Positions 53,058 through 62,259 are shown, numbered from the stretch's first letter. The stretch: DNA of 64,000 nucleotides from Cupriavidus necator (GCA_022041995.1 CP074390.1:2666001-2730000), one strand, 5' to 3'. Numbers and translations: made by a program. The notes: generated by a model not told the origin, from the sequence alone.

Positions 53058-53627
53058 TCATGACTCGTCGAGCGCTAGATTCAATTTGAGCACATTCACG
53101 GTGCTGTCGCCAAAAATTCCCCAACTTGGGCCCTCGCGATACTGCTCGACCAACTGCTTGACCTTGGCGGGTGGCATGCCGCGGGCCATGGCGACACGAT
53201 CGACCTGATAGTAGGCTGCCGCCGGCGAGATGTGCGGGTCAAGCCCCGAGGCGGAGGCTGTCACCAGGTCAGCCGGCACCGGGCCGGCCTGGTCTGGATG
53301 AGCGGCACGGACCGCCTCCACGCGAGCCTTGACCGCATCGACCAGGGCCGGATTTGTCGGGCCAAAGTTCGAGCCGCCGGACGCTGCGGCATTGTTCGGC
53401 ATCGGCGCCGTGGCCGACGGCCGGCTCCAGAAGTAGCCCTTGCCGCTGAAGGCCTGGCCGATCAACTCGCTGCCGACCACCGCGTTGCCGCGCTGAATCA
53501 GGCTGCCCGCCGCCTGATGCGGGAACAGTAGCCTCGCCACGCCAGTGACGGCAGCCGGATAGAGCAGACCGGTCAAGGCGCTCAACAGCAGGAACAGCGA
53601 CACGGCCGGTCGTATCAGCGTTTTCAT
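53058..53627 (-). CDS. kdpC: KdpC, potassium-transporting ATPase subunit
   Basis: The 189-residue single-span subunit stabilises the KdpFABC complex. It has an N-terminal transmembrane helix (about 7-30) and the signatures LTGLLYPAAVTGVARLLFPH, FWSRPSAT, SNFGPTNP, TASASGLDPHISPAAAYYQV and NVLKLNLAL. Confidence 0.95.
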   Translation of the reverse strand: MKTLIRPAVSLFLLLSALTGLLYPAAVTGVARLLFPHQAAGSLIQRGNAVVGSELIGQAFSGKGYFWSRPSATAPMPNNAAASGGSNFGPTNPALVDAVKARVEAVRAAHPDQAGPVPADLVTASASGLDPHISPAAAYYQVDRVAMARGMPPAKVKQLVEQYREGPSWGIFGDSTVNVLKLNLALDES

Positions 53628-53677
53628 GATTGGAGGTCCTTGAATCCCGTTTCAACCTCTGGCGAGCCTGCCGCCAT

Positions 53678-55795
53678 CTACGCGACGCCGATGAGTCCCA
53701 GTACCAGATCGATTAGCTTGATACCGACGAATGGCACAACCAGGCCGCCCAAGCCGTAGACCAGCAGGTTGCGCCGTAGCAATGCGCCCGCGCCCAACGC
53801 GCGGTACTTCACCCCTCTCAGCGCCAGCGGGATCAGGGCAATAATGACGACGGCGTTGAAGATGACTGCCGACAGGATGGCCGAAGCCGGGCTGTAGAGG
53901 TGCATCACGTCCAGCACCTCCAGTTGCGGGTACGTAACCGCAAACGCGGCGGGGATGATGGCGAAGTACTTGGCGACGTCATTGGCCACCGAGAATGTAG
54001 TCAGTGCGCCGCGCGTCATCAGCATCTGCTTGCCGGTCTCGACGATCTCGATCAGCTTGGTGGGGTTGCTGTCAAGGTCGACCATATTGCCGGCCTCCTT
54101 GGCGGCCTGTGTCCCGCTGTTCATCGCCACCGCCACGTCTGCCTGCGCCAGCGCGGGAGCGTCGTTGGTGCCGTCGCCGGTCATTGCCACCAGCCTGCCT
54201 TCGGTCTGATGGTTGCGAATCAGCATGAGCTTGTCTTCCGGCCTGGCCTCGGCAAGGAAGTCATCGACACCGGCCTCGGCGGCGATGGCGGCTGCGGTCA
54301 GGCGGTTATCGCCAGTGATCATCACCGTCTTGATGCCCATCACGCGCAGTTCGGCAAAGCGCTCCTTGATGCCGCCTTTGACGATGTCTTTTAGTTCGAC
54401 CACGCCCATCACCCGCTGGCCATCGACTACCACCAGAGGGGTGCCTCCGCGGCGACCGACCTGGTCAACCAGGTCGGTCACGCCCTGCGGAAAGTGGCCG
54501 CCTATGGCTTCCACGTGGGCTTTGACGGCGTCGGCAGAACCCTTGCGGATCGGCCGTTCGCCGATATCGACGCCGGACATGCGGGTCTGGGCGGTGAAGT
54601 GGATAAAGTTGGCGTCGTGTAGCTCCCGCCCGCGCAGGGCGAATTTTTCCTTGGCCAGCACCACGATGGAGCGACCTTCCGGCGTTTCATCGGCAAGCGA
54701 CGCCATCTGCGCGACATCGGCGAGCTCGCTTTCAGTGACGCCCGGTGCCGGCAGGAATGCGCTAGCCTGGCGGTTACCAAGGGTGATGGTGCCAGTCTTG
54801 TCCAACAACAGTACGTCAACGTCGCCGGCGGCCTCTACGGCGCGGCCAGATGTCGCGATCACATTGGCCTGCATCATGCGGCTCATGCCGGCCACGCCGA
54901 TGGCGGAGAGCAGGCCACCGATGGTAGTCGGGATCAGGCAGACCAGCAGCGCTATCAGCACCGTGATGCTGACGGGGCTGCCGGTACCTGCCGCGTTCAC
55001 GCTGTAGAGCGAAAACGGCAGCAGCGTAACGGTGGCCATCAGGAACACCAGTGTCAGGGCGACCAGCAGGATCGTGAGGGCGATCTCGTTGGGTGTCTTC
55101 TTGCGCTTGGCACCTTCCACCATGGCGATCATGCGGTCAAGGAAGGCTTCGCCCGGGTTGGCGCTGACGCGAGCGATCAGCCAGTCGCTCAGTACGCGGG
55201 TGCCGCCGGTGATGGCCGAGAAGTCTCCGCCGGATTCGCGGATAACCGGCGCCGATTCACCGGTGATGGCTGATTCGTCCACCGAGGCGACGCCTTCCAG
55301 CACCTCGGCGTCGGCCGGCACGAAGTCACCCGCCTCGATCAATACGAGGTCTCCCCGACGCAGGCTGGCCGAGTCCGTTACCGTGATCGTGGCTTCACGC
55401 TGGGGACGGTCGAGCTTCTTGACCATGAGGTTTCTGCGGCTATGGCGCAGCGTGGCAGCCTGCGCCTTGCCGCGGCCTTCGGCCAGCGCTTCGGCGAAAT
55501 TGGCAAACAGCACAGTGAACCAAAGCCACGCCGAGATGGCAAGGATGAAGCCGGCCGGCGCCTCCCCTTGGCCCCTGACTGCCTGGATGCCGAGCAGAGT
55601 AGTCATCACGCTGCCGACCCAGACCACGAACATGACGGGGTTACGGAACTGAGCGCGCGGCGAGAGCTTACGAAACGATTCCGCAATGGCCGGCTTGACC
55701 AGTGCGGGGTCGAACAACGGCAGCGTCTGCGCGGTGTGGGCGCCAGCTCTTTGAATAGTCTGCGGGTGCAGCTCCGGTTTTGTCGTATCGTTCAT
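53678..55795 (-). CDS. kdpB: KdpB, potassium-transporting P-type ATPase
   Basis: The 705-residue P-type ATPase energises potassium uptake. The phosphorylation motif is LLLDKTGTITLGNR, the actuator loop is ESAITGESAPV (TGES), and the hinge is MTGDGTNDAPALAQADVAVA. Seven transmembrane segments are expected. It lies ten bases downstream of kdpA and 50 bases upstream of kdpC. Confidence 0.97.
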   Translation of the reverse strand: MNDTTKPELHPQTIQRAGAHTAQTLPLFDPALVKPAIAESFRKLSPRAQFRNPVMFVVWVGSVMTTLLGIQAVRGQGEAPAGFILAISAWLWFTVLFANFAEALAEGRGKAQAATLRHSRRNLMVKKLDRPQREATITVTDSASLRRGDLVLIEAGDFVPADAEVLEGVASVDESAITGESAPVIRESGGDFSAITGGTRVLSDWLIARVSANPGEAFLDRMIAMVEGAKRKKTPNEIALTILLVALTLVFLMATVTLLPFSLYSVNAAGTGSPVSITVLIALLVCLIPTTIGGLLSAIGVAGMSRMMQANVIATSGRAVEAAGDVDVLLLDKTGTITLGNRQASAFLPAPGVTESELADVAQMASLADETPEGRSIVVLAKEKFALRGRELHDANFIHFTAQTRMSGVDIGERPIRKGSADAVKAHVEAIGGHFPQGVTDLVDQVGRRGGTPLVVVDGQRVMGVVELKDIVKGGIKERFAELRVMGIKTVMITGDNRLTAAAIAAEAGVDDFLAEARPEDKLMLIRNHQTEGRLVAMTGDGTNDAPALAQADVAVAMNSGTQAAKEAGNMVDLDSNPTKLIEIVETGKQMLMTRGALTTFSVANDVAKYFAIIPAAFAVTYPQLEVLDVMHLYSPASAILSAVIFNAVVIIALIPLALRGVKYRALGAGALLRRNLLVYGLGGLVVPFVGIKLIDLVLGLIGVA

Positions 55796-55805
55796 GTCTG
55801 GTGTC

Positions 55806-57593
55806 CTAATGCGCGAACAATTGCAGGTGTTCGACCATGGGACCCAACGCCAGGGCTGGAATATAGGTGAGCGCGCCGACCATCATCACCGTGCCGACCA
55901 GCAAGAGAACAAATAGCGCCCCATGTGTTGGCATGGTGCCGCTCGATACGGCCAGCCGAGGTTTTCTGGCCAGGCTGCCGGCAATGGCAAGCACCGCCAC
56001 GATAGGAACGAAGCGGCCGAACCACATTGCCAGCGCTAGCCAGAAATTGTAGTAAGGCGTGTTGACGCCCAATCCGGCAAACGCCGACCCATTGTTATTG
56101 GCAGCGGAGGAAAAGGCATATAGCACTTCGGAGAAGCCGTGTGCGCCCGGGTTCAGGATGCCCGCCAGGCCAGCCTTGGCCAGCACCGAAACCGCGGTTC
56201 CACCGAGCACCAATAGCGGGGTGATCAGGATCGCAGCCGACACCATCTTCATTTCATAGGCTTCGATCTTCTTGCCAAGGTATTCTGGCGTGCGTCCGAT
56301 CATCAGGCCCGCGAGGAACACCGTCAGGATAGCGAAGATCAACATCCCGTACAGGCCCGAGCCGACCCCGCCGAATACGACTTCGCCGAGTTGCATTTGC
56401 AGCATCGGCGCGAGCCCTCCCAGTGGCATCAGGCTGTCATGCATCGTGTTCACCGCACCGCAGCTTGCCGCCGTTGTAATGGTGGCGAACAGGCTGGACG
56501 CGGTAATGCCGAAGCGAATCTCTTTGCCTTCAAGGTTACCGGCTGTGCCATCAACGCCGAGCCGGGTCAGCAGCGGGTTGGCTTGCATCTCGGACCACTG
56601 CACCATGGCGAACATGGCAACGAAGATCACGGTCATGGCGGCGACTATCGCCACTCCCTGGCGCATATCGCCGACCATAGCGCCGAACATGAAGCACAGT
56701 GCGGCCGGGACCAGGAAAATCGCCAGCATCTCCATGAAATTGGTGGCGCCGTTCGGATTCTCATAGGGATGAGCCGAGTTGGCGTTGAAGAAGCCGCCAC
56801 CATTGGTACCCACCATCTTGATCGCTTCCTGCGAGGCCACTGGCCCCATGGCGATGGTCTGCTTGTCGGTCTTCAGATTCTCCATGACCGGCTTTCCAAC
56901 GGCATCCACCATGGGCTGACCATTGGCGTCGAGCTTTTGCTGCGGGTAGGCGAGCGGCTGGATCAGCTTGACATCCCGGTAGCCATCCAGGTTTTGGATT
57001 ACCCCCTGGCCGACCAGGAACAAAGCCAGCAGGAAAGAAAGCGGCAACAGCACGTAGCATGTGGCGCGACCGAGATCAAGCCAGGCATTACCGATGCCGG
57101 CGGTCGAACGGCGCGCGAAGCCCCGGACCAACGCCACCACCACCGCAATCGCCGTGGCAACTGAAAGGAAGTTCTGAACCGTCAGCGCCAACATCTGGGT
57201 CAAATAACTCATGGTGCTTTCGCCGCCATAGCCCTGCCAGTTGGTGTTCGTGGTGAAGGAGACGGCGGTGTTGAAGGCCGAGCCGGCTTCGACCCCCGTC
57301 ATGCCGGCCGGATTGAGCGGCAGCCCGCCTTGCAAGCGTTGCAGCGCATAGACGGCGATCGTACCGAGCAGATTGAAGAGCACAATGGCCATGGCGTATC
57401 GGTACCACGGCATATCTTCGTCCGCGTTGGTGCCGATCAATCTGCAGATGCCCCGCTCGAAGGCCCCGAGCCAACCGTAACGGGCGCTCAGTTGACCATC
57501 CATGACCGAACTCAGGTAACGGCCCAACGGCCAAGCCAGCGTGAAGAGCGCAGCCAGGTAGAGGCCGACCTGGACGAAAGGAGACGCGTTCAC
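55806..57593 (-). CDS. kdpA: KdpA, potassium-binding channel-like subunit
   Basis: The 595-residue membrane protein has ten transmembrane helices and four selectivity-filter-like loops, including SFTTNTNWQGYGGEST, GTNGGGFFNANSAHPYENP, TTAASCGAVNTMHDSL and SAANNNGSAFAGL. The GTG start overlaps the kdpF stop codon, so translation is coupled. Confidence 0.97.
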   Translation of the reverse strand: MNASPFVQVGLYLAALFTLAWPLGRYLSSVMDGQLSARYGWLGAFERGICRLIGTNADEDMPWYRYAMAIVLFNLLGTIAVYALQRLQGGLPLNPAGMTGVEAGSAFNTAVSFTTNTNWQGYGGESTMSYLTQMLALTVQNFLSVATAIAVVVALVRGFARRSTAGIGNAWLDLGRATCYVLLPLSFLLALFLVGQGVIQNLDGYRDVKLIQPLAYPQQKLDANGQPMVDAVGKPVMENLKTDKQTIAMGPVASQEAIKMVGTNGGGFFNANSAHPYENPNGATNFMEMLAIFLVPAALCFMFGAMVGDMRQGVAIVAAMTVIFVAMFAMVQWSEMQANPLLTRLGVDGTAGNLEGKEIRFGITASSLFATITTAASCGAVNTMHDSLMPLGGLAPMLQMQLGEVVFGGVGSGLYGMLIFAILTVFLAGLMIGRTPEYLGKKIEAYEMKMVSAAILITPLLVLGGTAVSVLAKAGLAGILNPGAHGFSEVLYAFSSAANNNGSAFAGLGVNTPYYNFWLALAMWFGRFVPIVAVLAIAGSLARKPRLAVSSGTMPTHGALFVLLLVGTVMMVGALTYIPALALGPMVEHLQLFAH

Positions 57594-57691
57594 GCCACCT
57601 CCTCCGCGTTGAACAGCGCGTAGAGCAGGTATACGAACAGGCCAAGGGACACGCCCCCTGCCAGCCAGTAAAGCAGCTCAGCGTTGCTCAT
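57590..57691 (-). CDS. kdpF: KdpF, small KdpFABC membrane subunit
   Basis: The 33-residue single-span protein MSNAELLYWLAGGVSLGLFV, then YLLYALFNAEEVA, is the stabilising peptide of the Kdp complex. Its TGA overlaps the GTG start of kdpA by two bases. The Tyr-Leu-Leu-Tyr-Ala-Leu pattern is typical of KdpF. Confidence 0.9.
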   Translation of the reverse strand: MSNAELLYWLAGGVSLGLFVYLLYALFNAEEVA

Positions 57692-57782
57692 CAGCGCGAC
57701 GCTCCAGCCGGCGGCAGGCGGCAATCAGCGCCCATAGCGCCGCACCAAAGACCGCGATGGATAACGCAACCAGCATGTCCAT
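57678..57782 (-). CDS. Short membrane-protein ORF upstream of kdpF
   Basis: The 34-residue frame MDMLVALSIAVFGAALWALI, then AACRRLERRADEQR, encodes one transmembrane helix with a positively charged tail. It overlaps the kdpF start by 14 bases and is in the same direction, so it would be the first gene of the kdp operon. I know of similar short frames before kdpF in related bacteria but no assigned function. Confidence 0.55.
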   Translation of the reverse strand: MDMLVALSIAVFGAALWALIAACRRLERRADEQR

Positions 57783-57998
57783 GAAATGGCTCCGTGGCAT
57801 GGGGGCGGATAAATGGAAGGTAGAAAAATTCATGTAAAGAACGTATCAAGACCATGGCCGGTGGCGTAAAAATTGTGTAAACAACAGGTGTCACCCACCA
57901 GAGTCTGATCCGCTTGCAGGGATTCGAGCGCAGCCGTACCTGCCCGAAGAAAAGTGCGCTAGGCTTATCTCCTCGATCGCCCCCATACAGCGTACCGG
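57783..57998. other. kdp promoter region with a possible transposon end
   Basis: No gene is supported. The A/T-rich stretch at 57820-57880 should hold the kdp promoter. At 57964-57984, the minus strand reads five G residues, a spacer and GAGATAAG. This loosely resembles terminal repeats of some Tn3-family transposons, which start with GGGG. Confidence 0.4.
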
Positions 57999-58240
57999 TT
58001 AGGCCGGTAGTGAGTACCTTCGACTCAACGCATTGGCGAGCAGGGTCAGGGACGACGACACAGCCGCAAGCGATGCGTCGTGTCGCGCCAGTTCGACTGG
58101 GATCTTGCGGTGATGGATGGCCCGTTGGACGACATGGACGGCCTCGCCGCGGTTCAATGCGTGCTGCATCTCACGGCGGAAGGCGGGAATGGTGAAATAG
58201 TCGATCAGGAAGAGTAGGCCGGGGCGGTCACTGACGCGCT
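57999..58240 (-). pseudogene. Fragment of a Tn3-family transposase
   Basis: The minus strand reads RPGLLFLIDYFTIPAFRRE, MQHALNRGEAVHVVQRAIHH, then KIPVELARHDASLAAVSSSL and TLLANALSRRYSLPA with a stop at 57999. The block with FRRE, LN(K/R)GEA, a basic His-rich helix and a later (S/A)LTLL(A/T)NA matches the C-terminal part of Tn3-type transposases. Both ends are lost and the last residues diverge. It is a relic that marks a past transposition event beside the kdp operon. Confidence 0.55.
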
Positions 58241-58429
58241 TCGGTGCGGCGGCACGTGGGCAGCCCGTCTACGAAGCCGGCGTACATCTCGGCCGGCTGT
58301 TTCGCACGATGCTATCGCGATAGGACCAAAGACCCGCTGTATCCGGCGCCAAAACGCATGGAATACAAGGCTCAGCTCCCAGCCATAAGGCGGAAGGCTA
58401 TACGCGCCTCCGCGGCTGGAACCAAAAGC
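58241..58429. other. Intergenic region left of the initiator tRNA
   Basis: I see no gene in this stretch. It separates the transposase relic from the tRNA terminator; the open frames here lack family features. Confidence 0.5.
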
Positions 58430-58462
58430 AAAAGCCCCGCGCAGATGGCTCCGGCGGGGCTT
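58430..58462 (-). terminator. Terminator of the initiator tRNA transcript
   Basis: AAGCCCCGC and GCGGGGCTT form a strong stem. On the minus strand it is followed by TTTTGCTTTTGG, so it terminates the leftward tRNA transcript about ten bases after the tRNA 3' end. Confidence 0.8.
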
Positions 58463-58471
58463 GGACGAATG

Positions 58472-58547
58472 TGGTTGCGGGGGCAGGACTTGAACCTGCG
58501 ACCTTCGGGTTATGAGCCCGACGAGCTGCCAACTGCTCCACCCCGCG
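58472..58547 (-). tRNA. Initiator tRNA-fMet (anticodon CAT)
   Basis: The minus strand folds into a complete tRNA: acceptor 5' CGCGGGG with 3' CCCCGCA and encoded ACCA, anticodon loop CTCATAA, and T arm GCAGG-TTCAAGT-CCTGC. Two initiator features are visible: an unpaired C1-A72 at the acceptor end and three G-C pairs (GGG/CCC) in the anticodon stem. The gene lies between a transposase relic and a chimeric pseudogene, as expected for a tRNA used as an integration site. Confidence 0.95.
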
Positions 58548-58631
58548 GGGCGAACTATACGCTGGTTGGCGGCACCTGAATACCCCTTCCCCCAAAAAAC
58601 TGTGCAGATTGCTGCGCGGGCCTGCTCGGGC

Positions 58632-59011
58632 CGTCCACATTCTGGCACTGGCTTCCGGAAGCTCGACGGCCACCGGCTTGCGCTCGTTACCATAGGTATC
58701 GAGCAGCCCTGGACCCGCCCTGCCCTTGATGACGCAGGCCAGCTTCCATGCCAGGTTGTGCGCGTCGGCAGCGCCTGTGTTCAGCCCGAGTCCGCCTGAG
58801 GGCGGAAAGCGATGCGCGGCATCGCCCACGAGGAAGGCCCCGTAAATCCGCGCGAAGGTGTCTGGCGGGGAGCCGGGAGGCCCCATGTCGACCAGTTTGA
58901 TGGGATTGGCCGGCCATGCCGTTGTGCGTTGGCGGCGTGCCACGGCAGGAGGCCGGCGGCCGCAAATGCACCAGCGGTGCAGGCGAGAAACTTTCGACGC
59001 GTCGTGCTCAT
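58632..59011 (-). pseudogene. Chimeric pseudogene: TctC-like N-terminus joined to a FAD monooxygenase fragment
   Basis: From ATG 59011 the minus strand reads MSTTRRKFLACTAGAFAAAG and on to ANAQ, a Tat/Sec-type signal peptide of a Bug/TctC receptor. The receptor sequence then continues in another frame (WPANPIKLVDMGPPGSPPDT). At about 58847 it changes to YGAFLVGDAAHRFPPSGGLG and NTGAADAHNLAWKLACVIKG, the second FAD-binding motif of aromatic hydroxylases. This runs to about 58632 and ends before the tRNA. Two genes were thus fused and truncated. Confidence 0.75.
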
Positions 59012-59022
59012 GGTGCCACCGG

Positions 59023-60735
59023 TCAGCGCATTGCGGGAATGACGGGCAGAAGCAGGAATGACGGATACTTCCCGCCCGTGTGAACGGTGGTCTGGCCGGC
59101 GAATCGTTCAGACCTGCGGTCCTCGGGGTGATCGTGCAGCAGCACCGACGAGCCGCGCATCGACTTGCCATAAATCTGTGGGTAGGGTCCAGGCAGGTCG
59201 TGCTCGAAGTCCGAGCTGCCGACAGTCAACACCAGCCGGTAGCCCTTCGGGAAGACGAAGCACATTGGCCAGATCTCGACCTGCAACTCGTAGATCTCGT
59301 TCGGTTCTAGAAGTTGGATCTCCTGATGCGTGTGCACGGGCTGATACGGCCTAGAGGCTTGAGCATCGAGCTTTCGGTGCGACGCTCTAAGCCAGCCTTG
59401 CCCGAGAGGTGCGTTGGATTCAACCGCCCCCAAGATCAGGTGCTCCTTGCCGTCGGGAGCGAAAGCCCGCAGCGTCAGGAACAGGTCCGCATCCCGGGCT
59501 GTCGTGGAGATCCAGAGCGTGGCAGCCAGCGGGCCGGTCACCTCGGTGTCGCGCTCGAACGGTGCAGTGCTGAAGCTCACCTTGCCTGCCATGCCGTCAA
59601 ACGAGAGGCGCGAAACTGTCCCGGTTGGCTCCGATCGCAGGGTCTGTGCGCCAGCGTCCAGGTACATGGGCGTCCAGACGGTGCGCGCCAATGGCCATTC
59701 ATACTCGTCGCGCTCCACGAAACGATCCACGTGGCGCACCTGCATCTTGATGGGCGGCTGCCGGTCCCAGCCGTTGTCCTCGCCCTTCAAGAAGTAATCG
59801 AAGAACCGCTTCTGTAGCGCCACGCCGTAGTCCGTATAGAACTCCGTCCAATGCTCGAGCCCGTGCAATTCGAGCCATTTCTGCTTCGAGCCGGCCCACA
59901 GGTAGCCTTGGACATTGCCGCGCAGGTGCAGGCCATGGCCACCCCAGTTGCCGCAGGAAAGCACCGGTACCTCGATCGCACCCAGGTCCGCACGGCGGCC
60001 GTCGAAGTAACTATCCGTGATGAGCTCCGCGCTCAACTGCGTCGCGTTGATATCGACGCGATTGGCGAGCAATTCCCCGTCGCTGAGCTCTGCCGGTCCG
60101 GAGATCGGCAACCCATTGTTGGGGTTCACACCCGCGCGCCGCCCCAGACCGTGCTGCACGGCTTCCACCTGCTTCGGATACCAGGCCACCATGAACGTGT
60201 TGAGGATGCCGCCGTGCCGGCAGGCGTCGCGATAGTAGTCGGAGAACCCCTCGAACGGGCAGATCGCGGCCAGATGCGGAGGACGTTTCGCCGCCACCAG
60301 CCATTGGGTGGCGCCGTAGTAGGAAACGCCGGCGAGGCCGACCTTGCCGTTGCTCCACGGTTGTTTCGCTGCCCATTCAATGCACTCGTAGAAGTCCTGC
60401 GCCTCGCGCGGCGAGAAGCAATCGATGACACCCGGCGAGCGGCCAGCGCCGCGCGAGTCCACGCGAATGCAGATGTAACCAAACGGCACCCATCTCTCCG
60501 GATCCGCGGTTTCCCAGTTCGCGTACTTGCCGCTGCTGCCCTTCAGAATTTCCGGGTGCTTAGTCGTGAGTGATTGCCATTGTGCGGGGAATCCCACCTG
60601 GAATGGCAGGCCCTTGGCGTACGGTCCGTAGGACATCAATATGGGGTAGTGTCCTTCCTCTTTCGGGCGAAAAACGTCGGCCCGAACTACCAAACCATCG
60701 TCCATGGGGATTTCAACGTCCCAATCGATTTGCAT
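59023..60735 (-). CDS. CocE/NonD family hydrolase
   Basis: The 570-residue serine hydrolase is of the X-Pro dipeptidyl-peptidase/cocaine-esterase type. The alpha/beta-hydrolase domain (about 1-310) has the nucleophile elbow GVSYYGATQWL and RVDSRGAGRSPG. A C-terminal jelly-roll (about 340-570) ends in VLTVGSSDFEHDLPGPYP. It likely hydrolyses an ester or amide of an aromatic or alicyclic compound. It is the third gene of the leftward operon with FAH and cyclase genes. Confidence 0.9.
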   Translation of the reverse strand: MQIDWDVEIPMDDGLVVRADVFRPKEEGHYPILMSYGPYAKGLPFQVGFPAQWQSLTTKHPEILKGSSGKYANWETADPERWVPFGYICIRVDSRGAGRSPGVIDCFSPREAQDFYECIEWAAKQPWSNGKVGLAGVSYYGATQWLVAAKRPPHLAAICPFEGFSDYYRDACRHGGILNTFMVAWYPKQVEAVQHGLGRRAGVNPNNGLPISGPAELSDGELLANRVDINATQLSAELITDSYFDGRRADLGAIEVPVLSCGNWGGHGLHLRGNVQGYLWAGSKQKWLELHGLEHWTEFYTDYGVALQKRFFDYFLKGEDNGWDRQPPIKMQVRHVDRFVERDEYEWPLARTVWTPMYLDAGAQTLRSEPTGTVSRLSFDGMAGKVSFSTAPFERDTEVTGPLAATLWISTTARDADLFLTLRAFAPDGKEHLILGAVESNAPLGQGWLRASHRKLDAQASRPYQPVHTHQEIQLLEPNEIYELQVEIWPMCFVFPKGYRLVLTVGSSDFEHDLPGPYPQIYGKSMRGSSVLLHDHPEDRRSERFAGQTTVHTGGKYPSFLLLPVIPAMR

Positions 60736-60768
60736 GTCTGTCTCCTGATCGGTTTATCTTGTAAGCGG

Positions 60769-62259
60769 CTAAAACTTGTGGCGCATGCCAAGCGCAAAGC
60801 TGGTGCCACTTCCCTTTCCGGGGACCTTGTCGAACATCGCCACAGCGTACGCGTCCGTGCGCTTTGACAGGACTAACCCACCCGCAAGTCCGGCGGAAAT
60901 GGCGCGCGCCGGTATGGGTAAGAGACCGTCAGGCAGGCGCTGGGCCGGCAGCACGGTCGCATAGTTGACGCCGAAGCCGATCCGAGCGTAGTGCTGGCGC
61001 TCACACCAGCCGCGGAATACGACGGTGTCGCCGTCCTCAAGGAAGCCGCGCTGTTCGCCGTTGCCGATATCTACCGGTTGCGTCCCGGATACTGTGAGTT
61101 CGATCAGCGCGCCGGCCTCGCCCGGCGAGGGACCGGAGATCGTGCCGCTGCCCAGTAGGTCGCCGCTCTGAAGATTGCAACCTCCCATGGCGTGGTGAGC
61201 AATCATCTGGCTCAGCGTCCAGTACTGGTGGCGAAAGTTGGTACGGGTCAGCGTGCGTGGTTGCCGGCCCTGTGCCAACTGACGCGCGCTGAGTATCGAA
61301 ACCTCTAGTTGGATGTCAAACGCGCCGGCTGCGTCATTCTCCGCCGAACGAAGGTAGTCAAGCGGCTGTGGGCGCTCTGGGTCGCGTGTCCAGCTTGCGC
61401 GGTAAGGCAGCAGTGCTTCGAGCGTGACGATCCACGGCGATAGCGTGGTAGCGAAGTTCTTGGCTAGAAACGGCCCGAGCGGTTGCATTTCCCAGGTCTG
61501 GATGTCGCGCGCGGACCAATCGTTGAGCAGGCATAGGCCGAAGATGTGCTGCTGTGCCTTTGCCAGCGGAATAGGCGTGCCACGTTCATTGCCGATGCCA
61601 ATCACCGCGCCAACTTCCAGTTCGTAGTCGAGACGCTGGCACGGTCCATACACAGGTACTCCGCCCGGATCAGGGCGGTACTGCCCCATCGGTCGGTAGA
61701 CCTGCTGGCCATTGACGCCGATGGAAGACACGCGGCCGTGATACGCGATCGGCAGCCAGTCAAAGTTGGGGTTCACCTCCAGCCCGAACTGGCGACAGCA
61801 GTTCACGGCGTGGTCGAGCGAAGTATAGAAATCCGTGTAGTCGCCGATGCGTACCGGGACCGCAAACTCGGCCGCCGCCTGCGGCACCAGCGTTTCGCGT
61901 ACTGGACGCTCATGCACACCTTCTGCCGCCAGCAGCGCAAAGATTCCGTGGCGCAATGCCCGCCAGGCGCCCGGACCCAAGTCCAGCAGTGCATTTAGCG
62001 TCGGCGCTGCGGCGGCCCGCGTGGCCTCGGCGGCCAGGTCTTGCAGGCAGCCTGTGCCATGCAATGCGGCCAGGTCGACGATCTGGTCGCCGATCGCTAC
62101 GCCGCCACGCCAGGCCGCGCCGCTGCCAAGCCGACGGAATATGCAGAGCGGAAGATTCTGCAGCGGAAAATCGCAGCCTTCAGCATTGGCGGAGTCCAGC
62201 CAGCTATGCCGGGAGGCATCATGGGTGTGGTTCAGTTCCATGGTGGTATCAGGCGGCAT
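60769..62259 (-). CDS. Fumarylacetoacetase-like hydrolase with a porin C-terminal tail
   Basis: The 496-residue protein is, up to about residue 445, a fumarylacetoacetase: DYTDFYTSLDHAVN, YHGRVSSIGVNGQQV, RLDYELEVGAVIGIGNERG, NDWSARDIQTWE, GDLLGSGTISGP and GYxxxG-like contacts. These enzymes hydrolyse C-C bonds of beta-diketo acids. The canonical HATNVG is replaced by HAVNCC. The last 45 residues (LSKRTDAYAVAMFDKVPGKG, then SGTSFALGMRHKF) are unmistakably the final strands of a beta-proteobacterial trimeric porin, so a porin gene was truncated into this one. ATG 62259 overlaps the cyclase stop; ATG 62241 is possible. Confidence 0.88.
   Translation of the reverse strand: MPPDTTMELNHTHDASRHSWLDSANAEGCDFPLQNLPLCIFRRLGSGAAWRGGVAIGDQIVDLAALHGTGCLQDLAAEATRAAAAPTLNALLDLGPGAWRALRHGIFALLAAEGVHERPVRETLVPQAAAEFAVPVRIGDYTDFYTSLDHAVNCCRQFGLEVNPNFDWLPIAYHGRVSSIGVNGQQVYRPMGQYRPDPGGVPVYGPCQRLDYELEVGAVIGIGNERGTPIPLAKAQQHIFGLCLLNDWSARDIQTWEMQPLGPFLAKNFATTLSPWIVTLEALLPYRASWTRDPERPQPLDYLRSAENDAAGAFDIQLEVSILSARQLAQGRQPRTLTRTNFRHQYWTLSQMIAHHAMGGCNLQSGDLLGSGTISGPSPGEAGALIELTVSGTQPVDIGNGEQRGFLEDGDTVVFRGWCERQHYARIGFGVNYATVLPAQRLPDGLLPIPARAISAGLAGGLVLSKRTDAYAVAMFDKVPGKGSGTSFALGMRHKF

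Noticed and set aside
57964..57984. Confirmed Tn3 terminal inverted repeat
   Set aside because: Similarity is limited to GGGG and GAGATAAG, and no matching repeat was found at the other end of the block.
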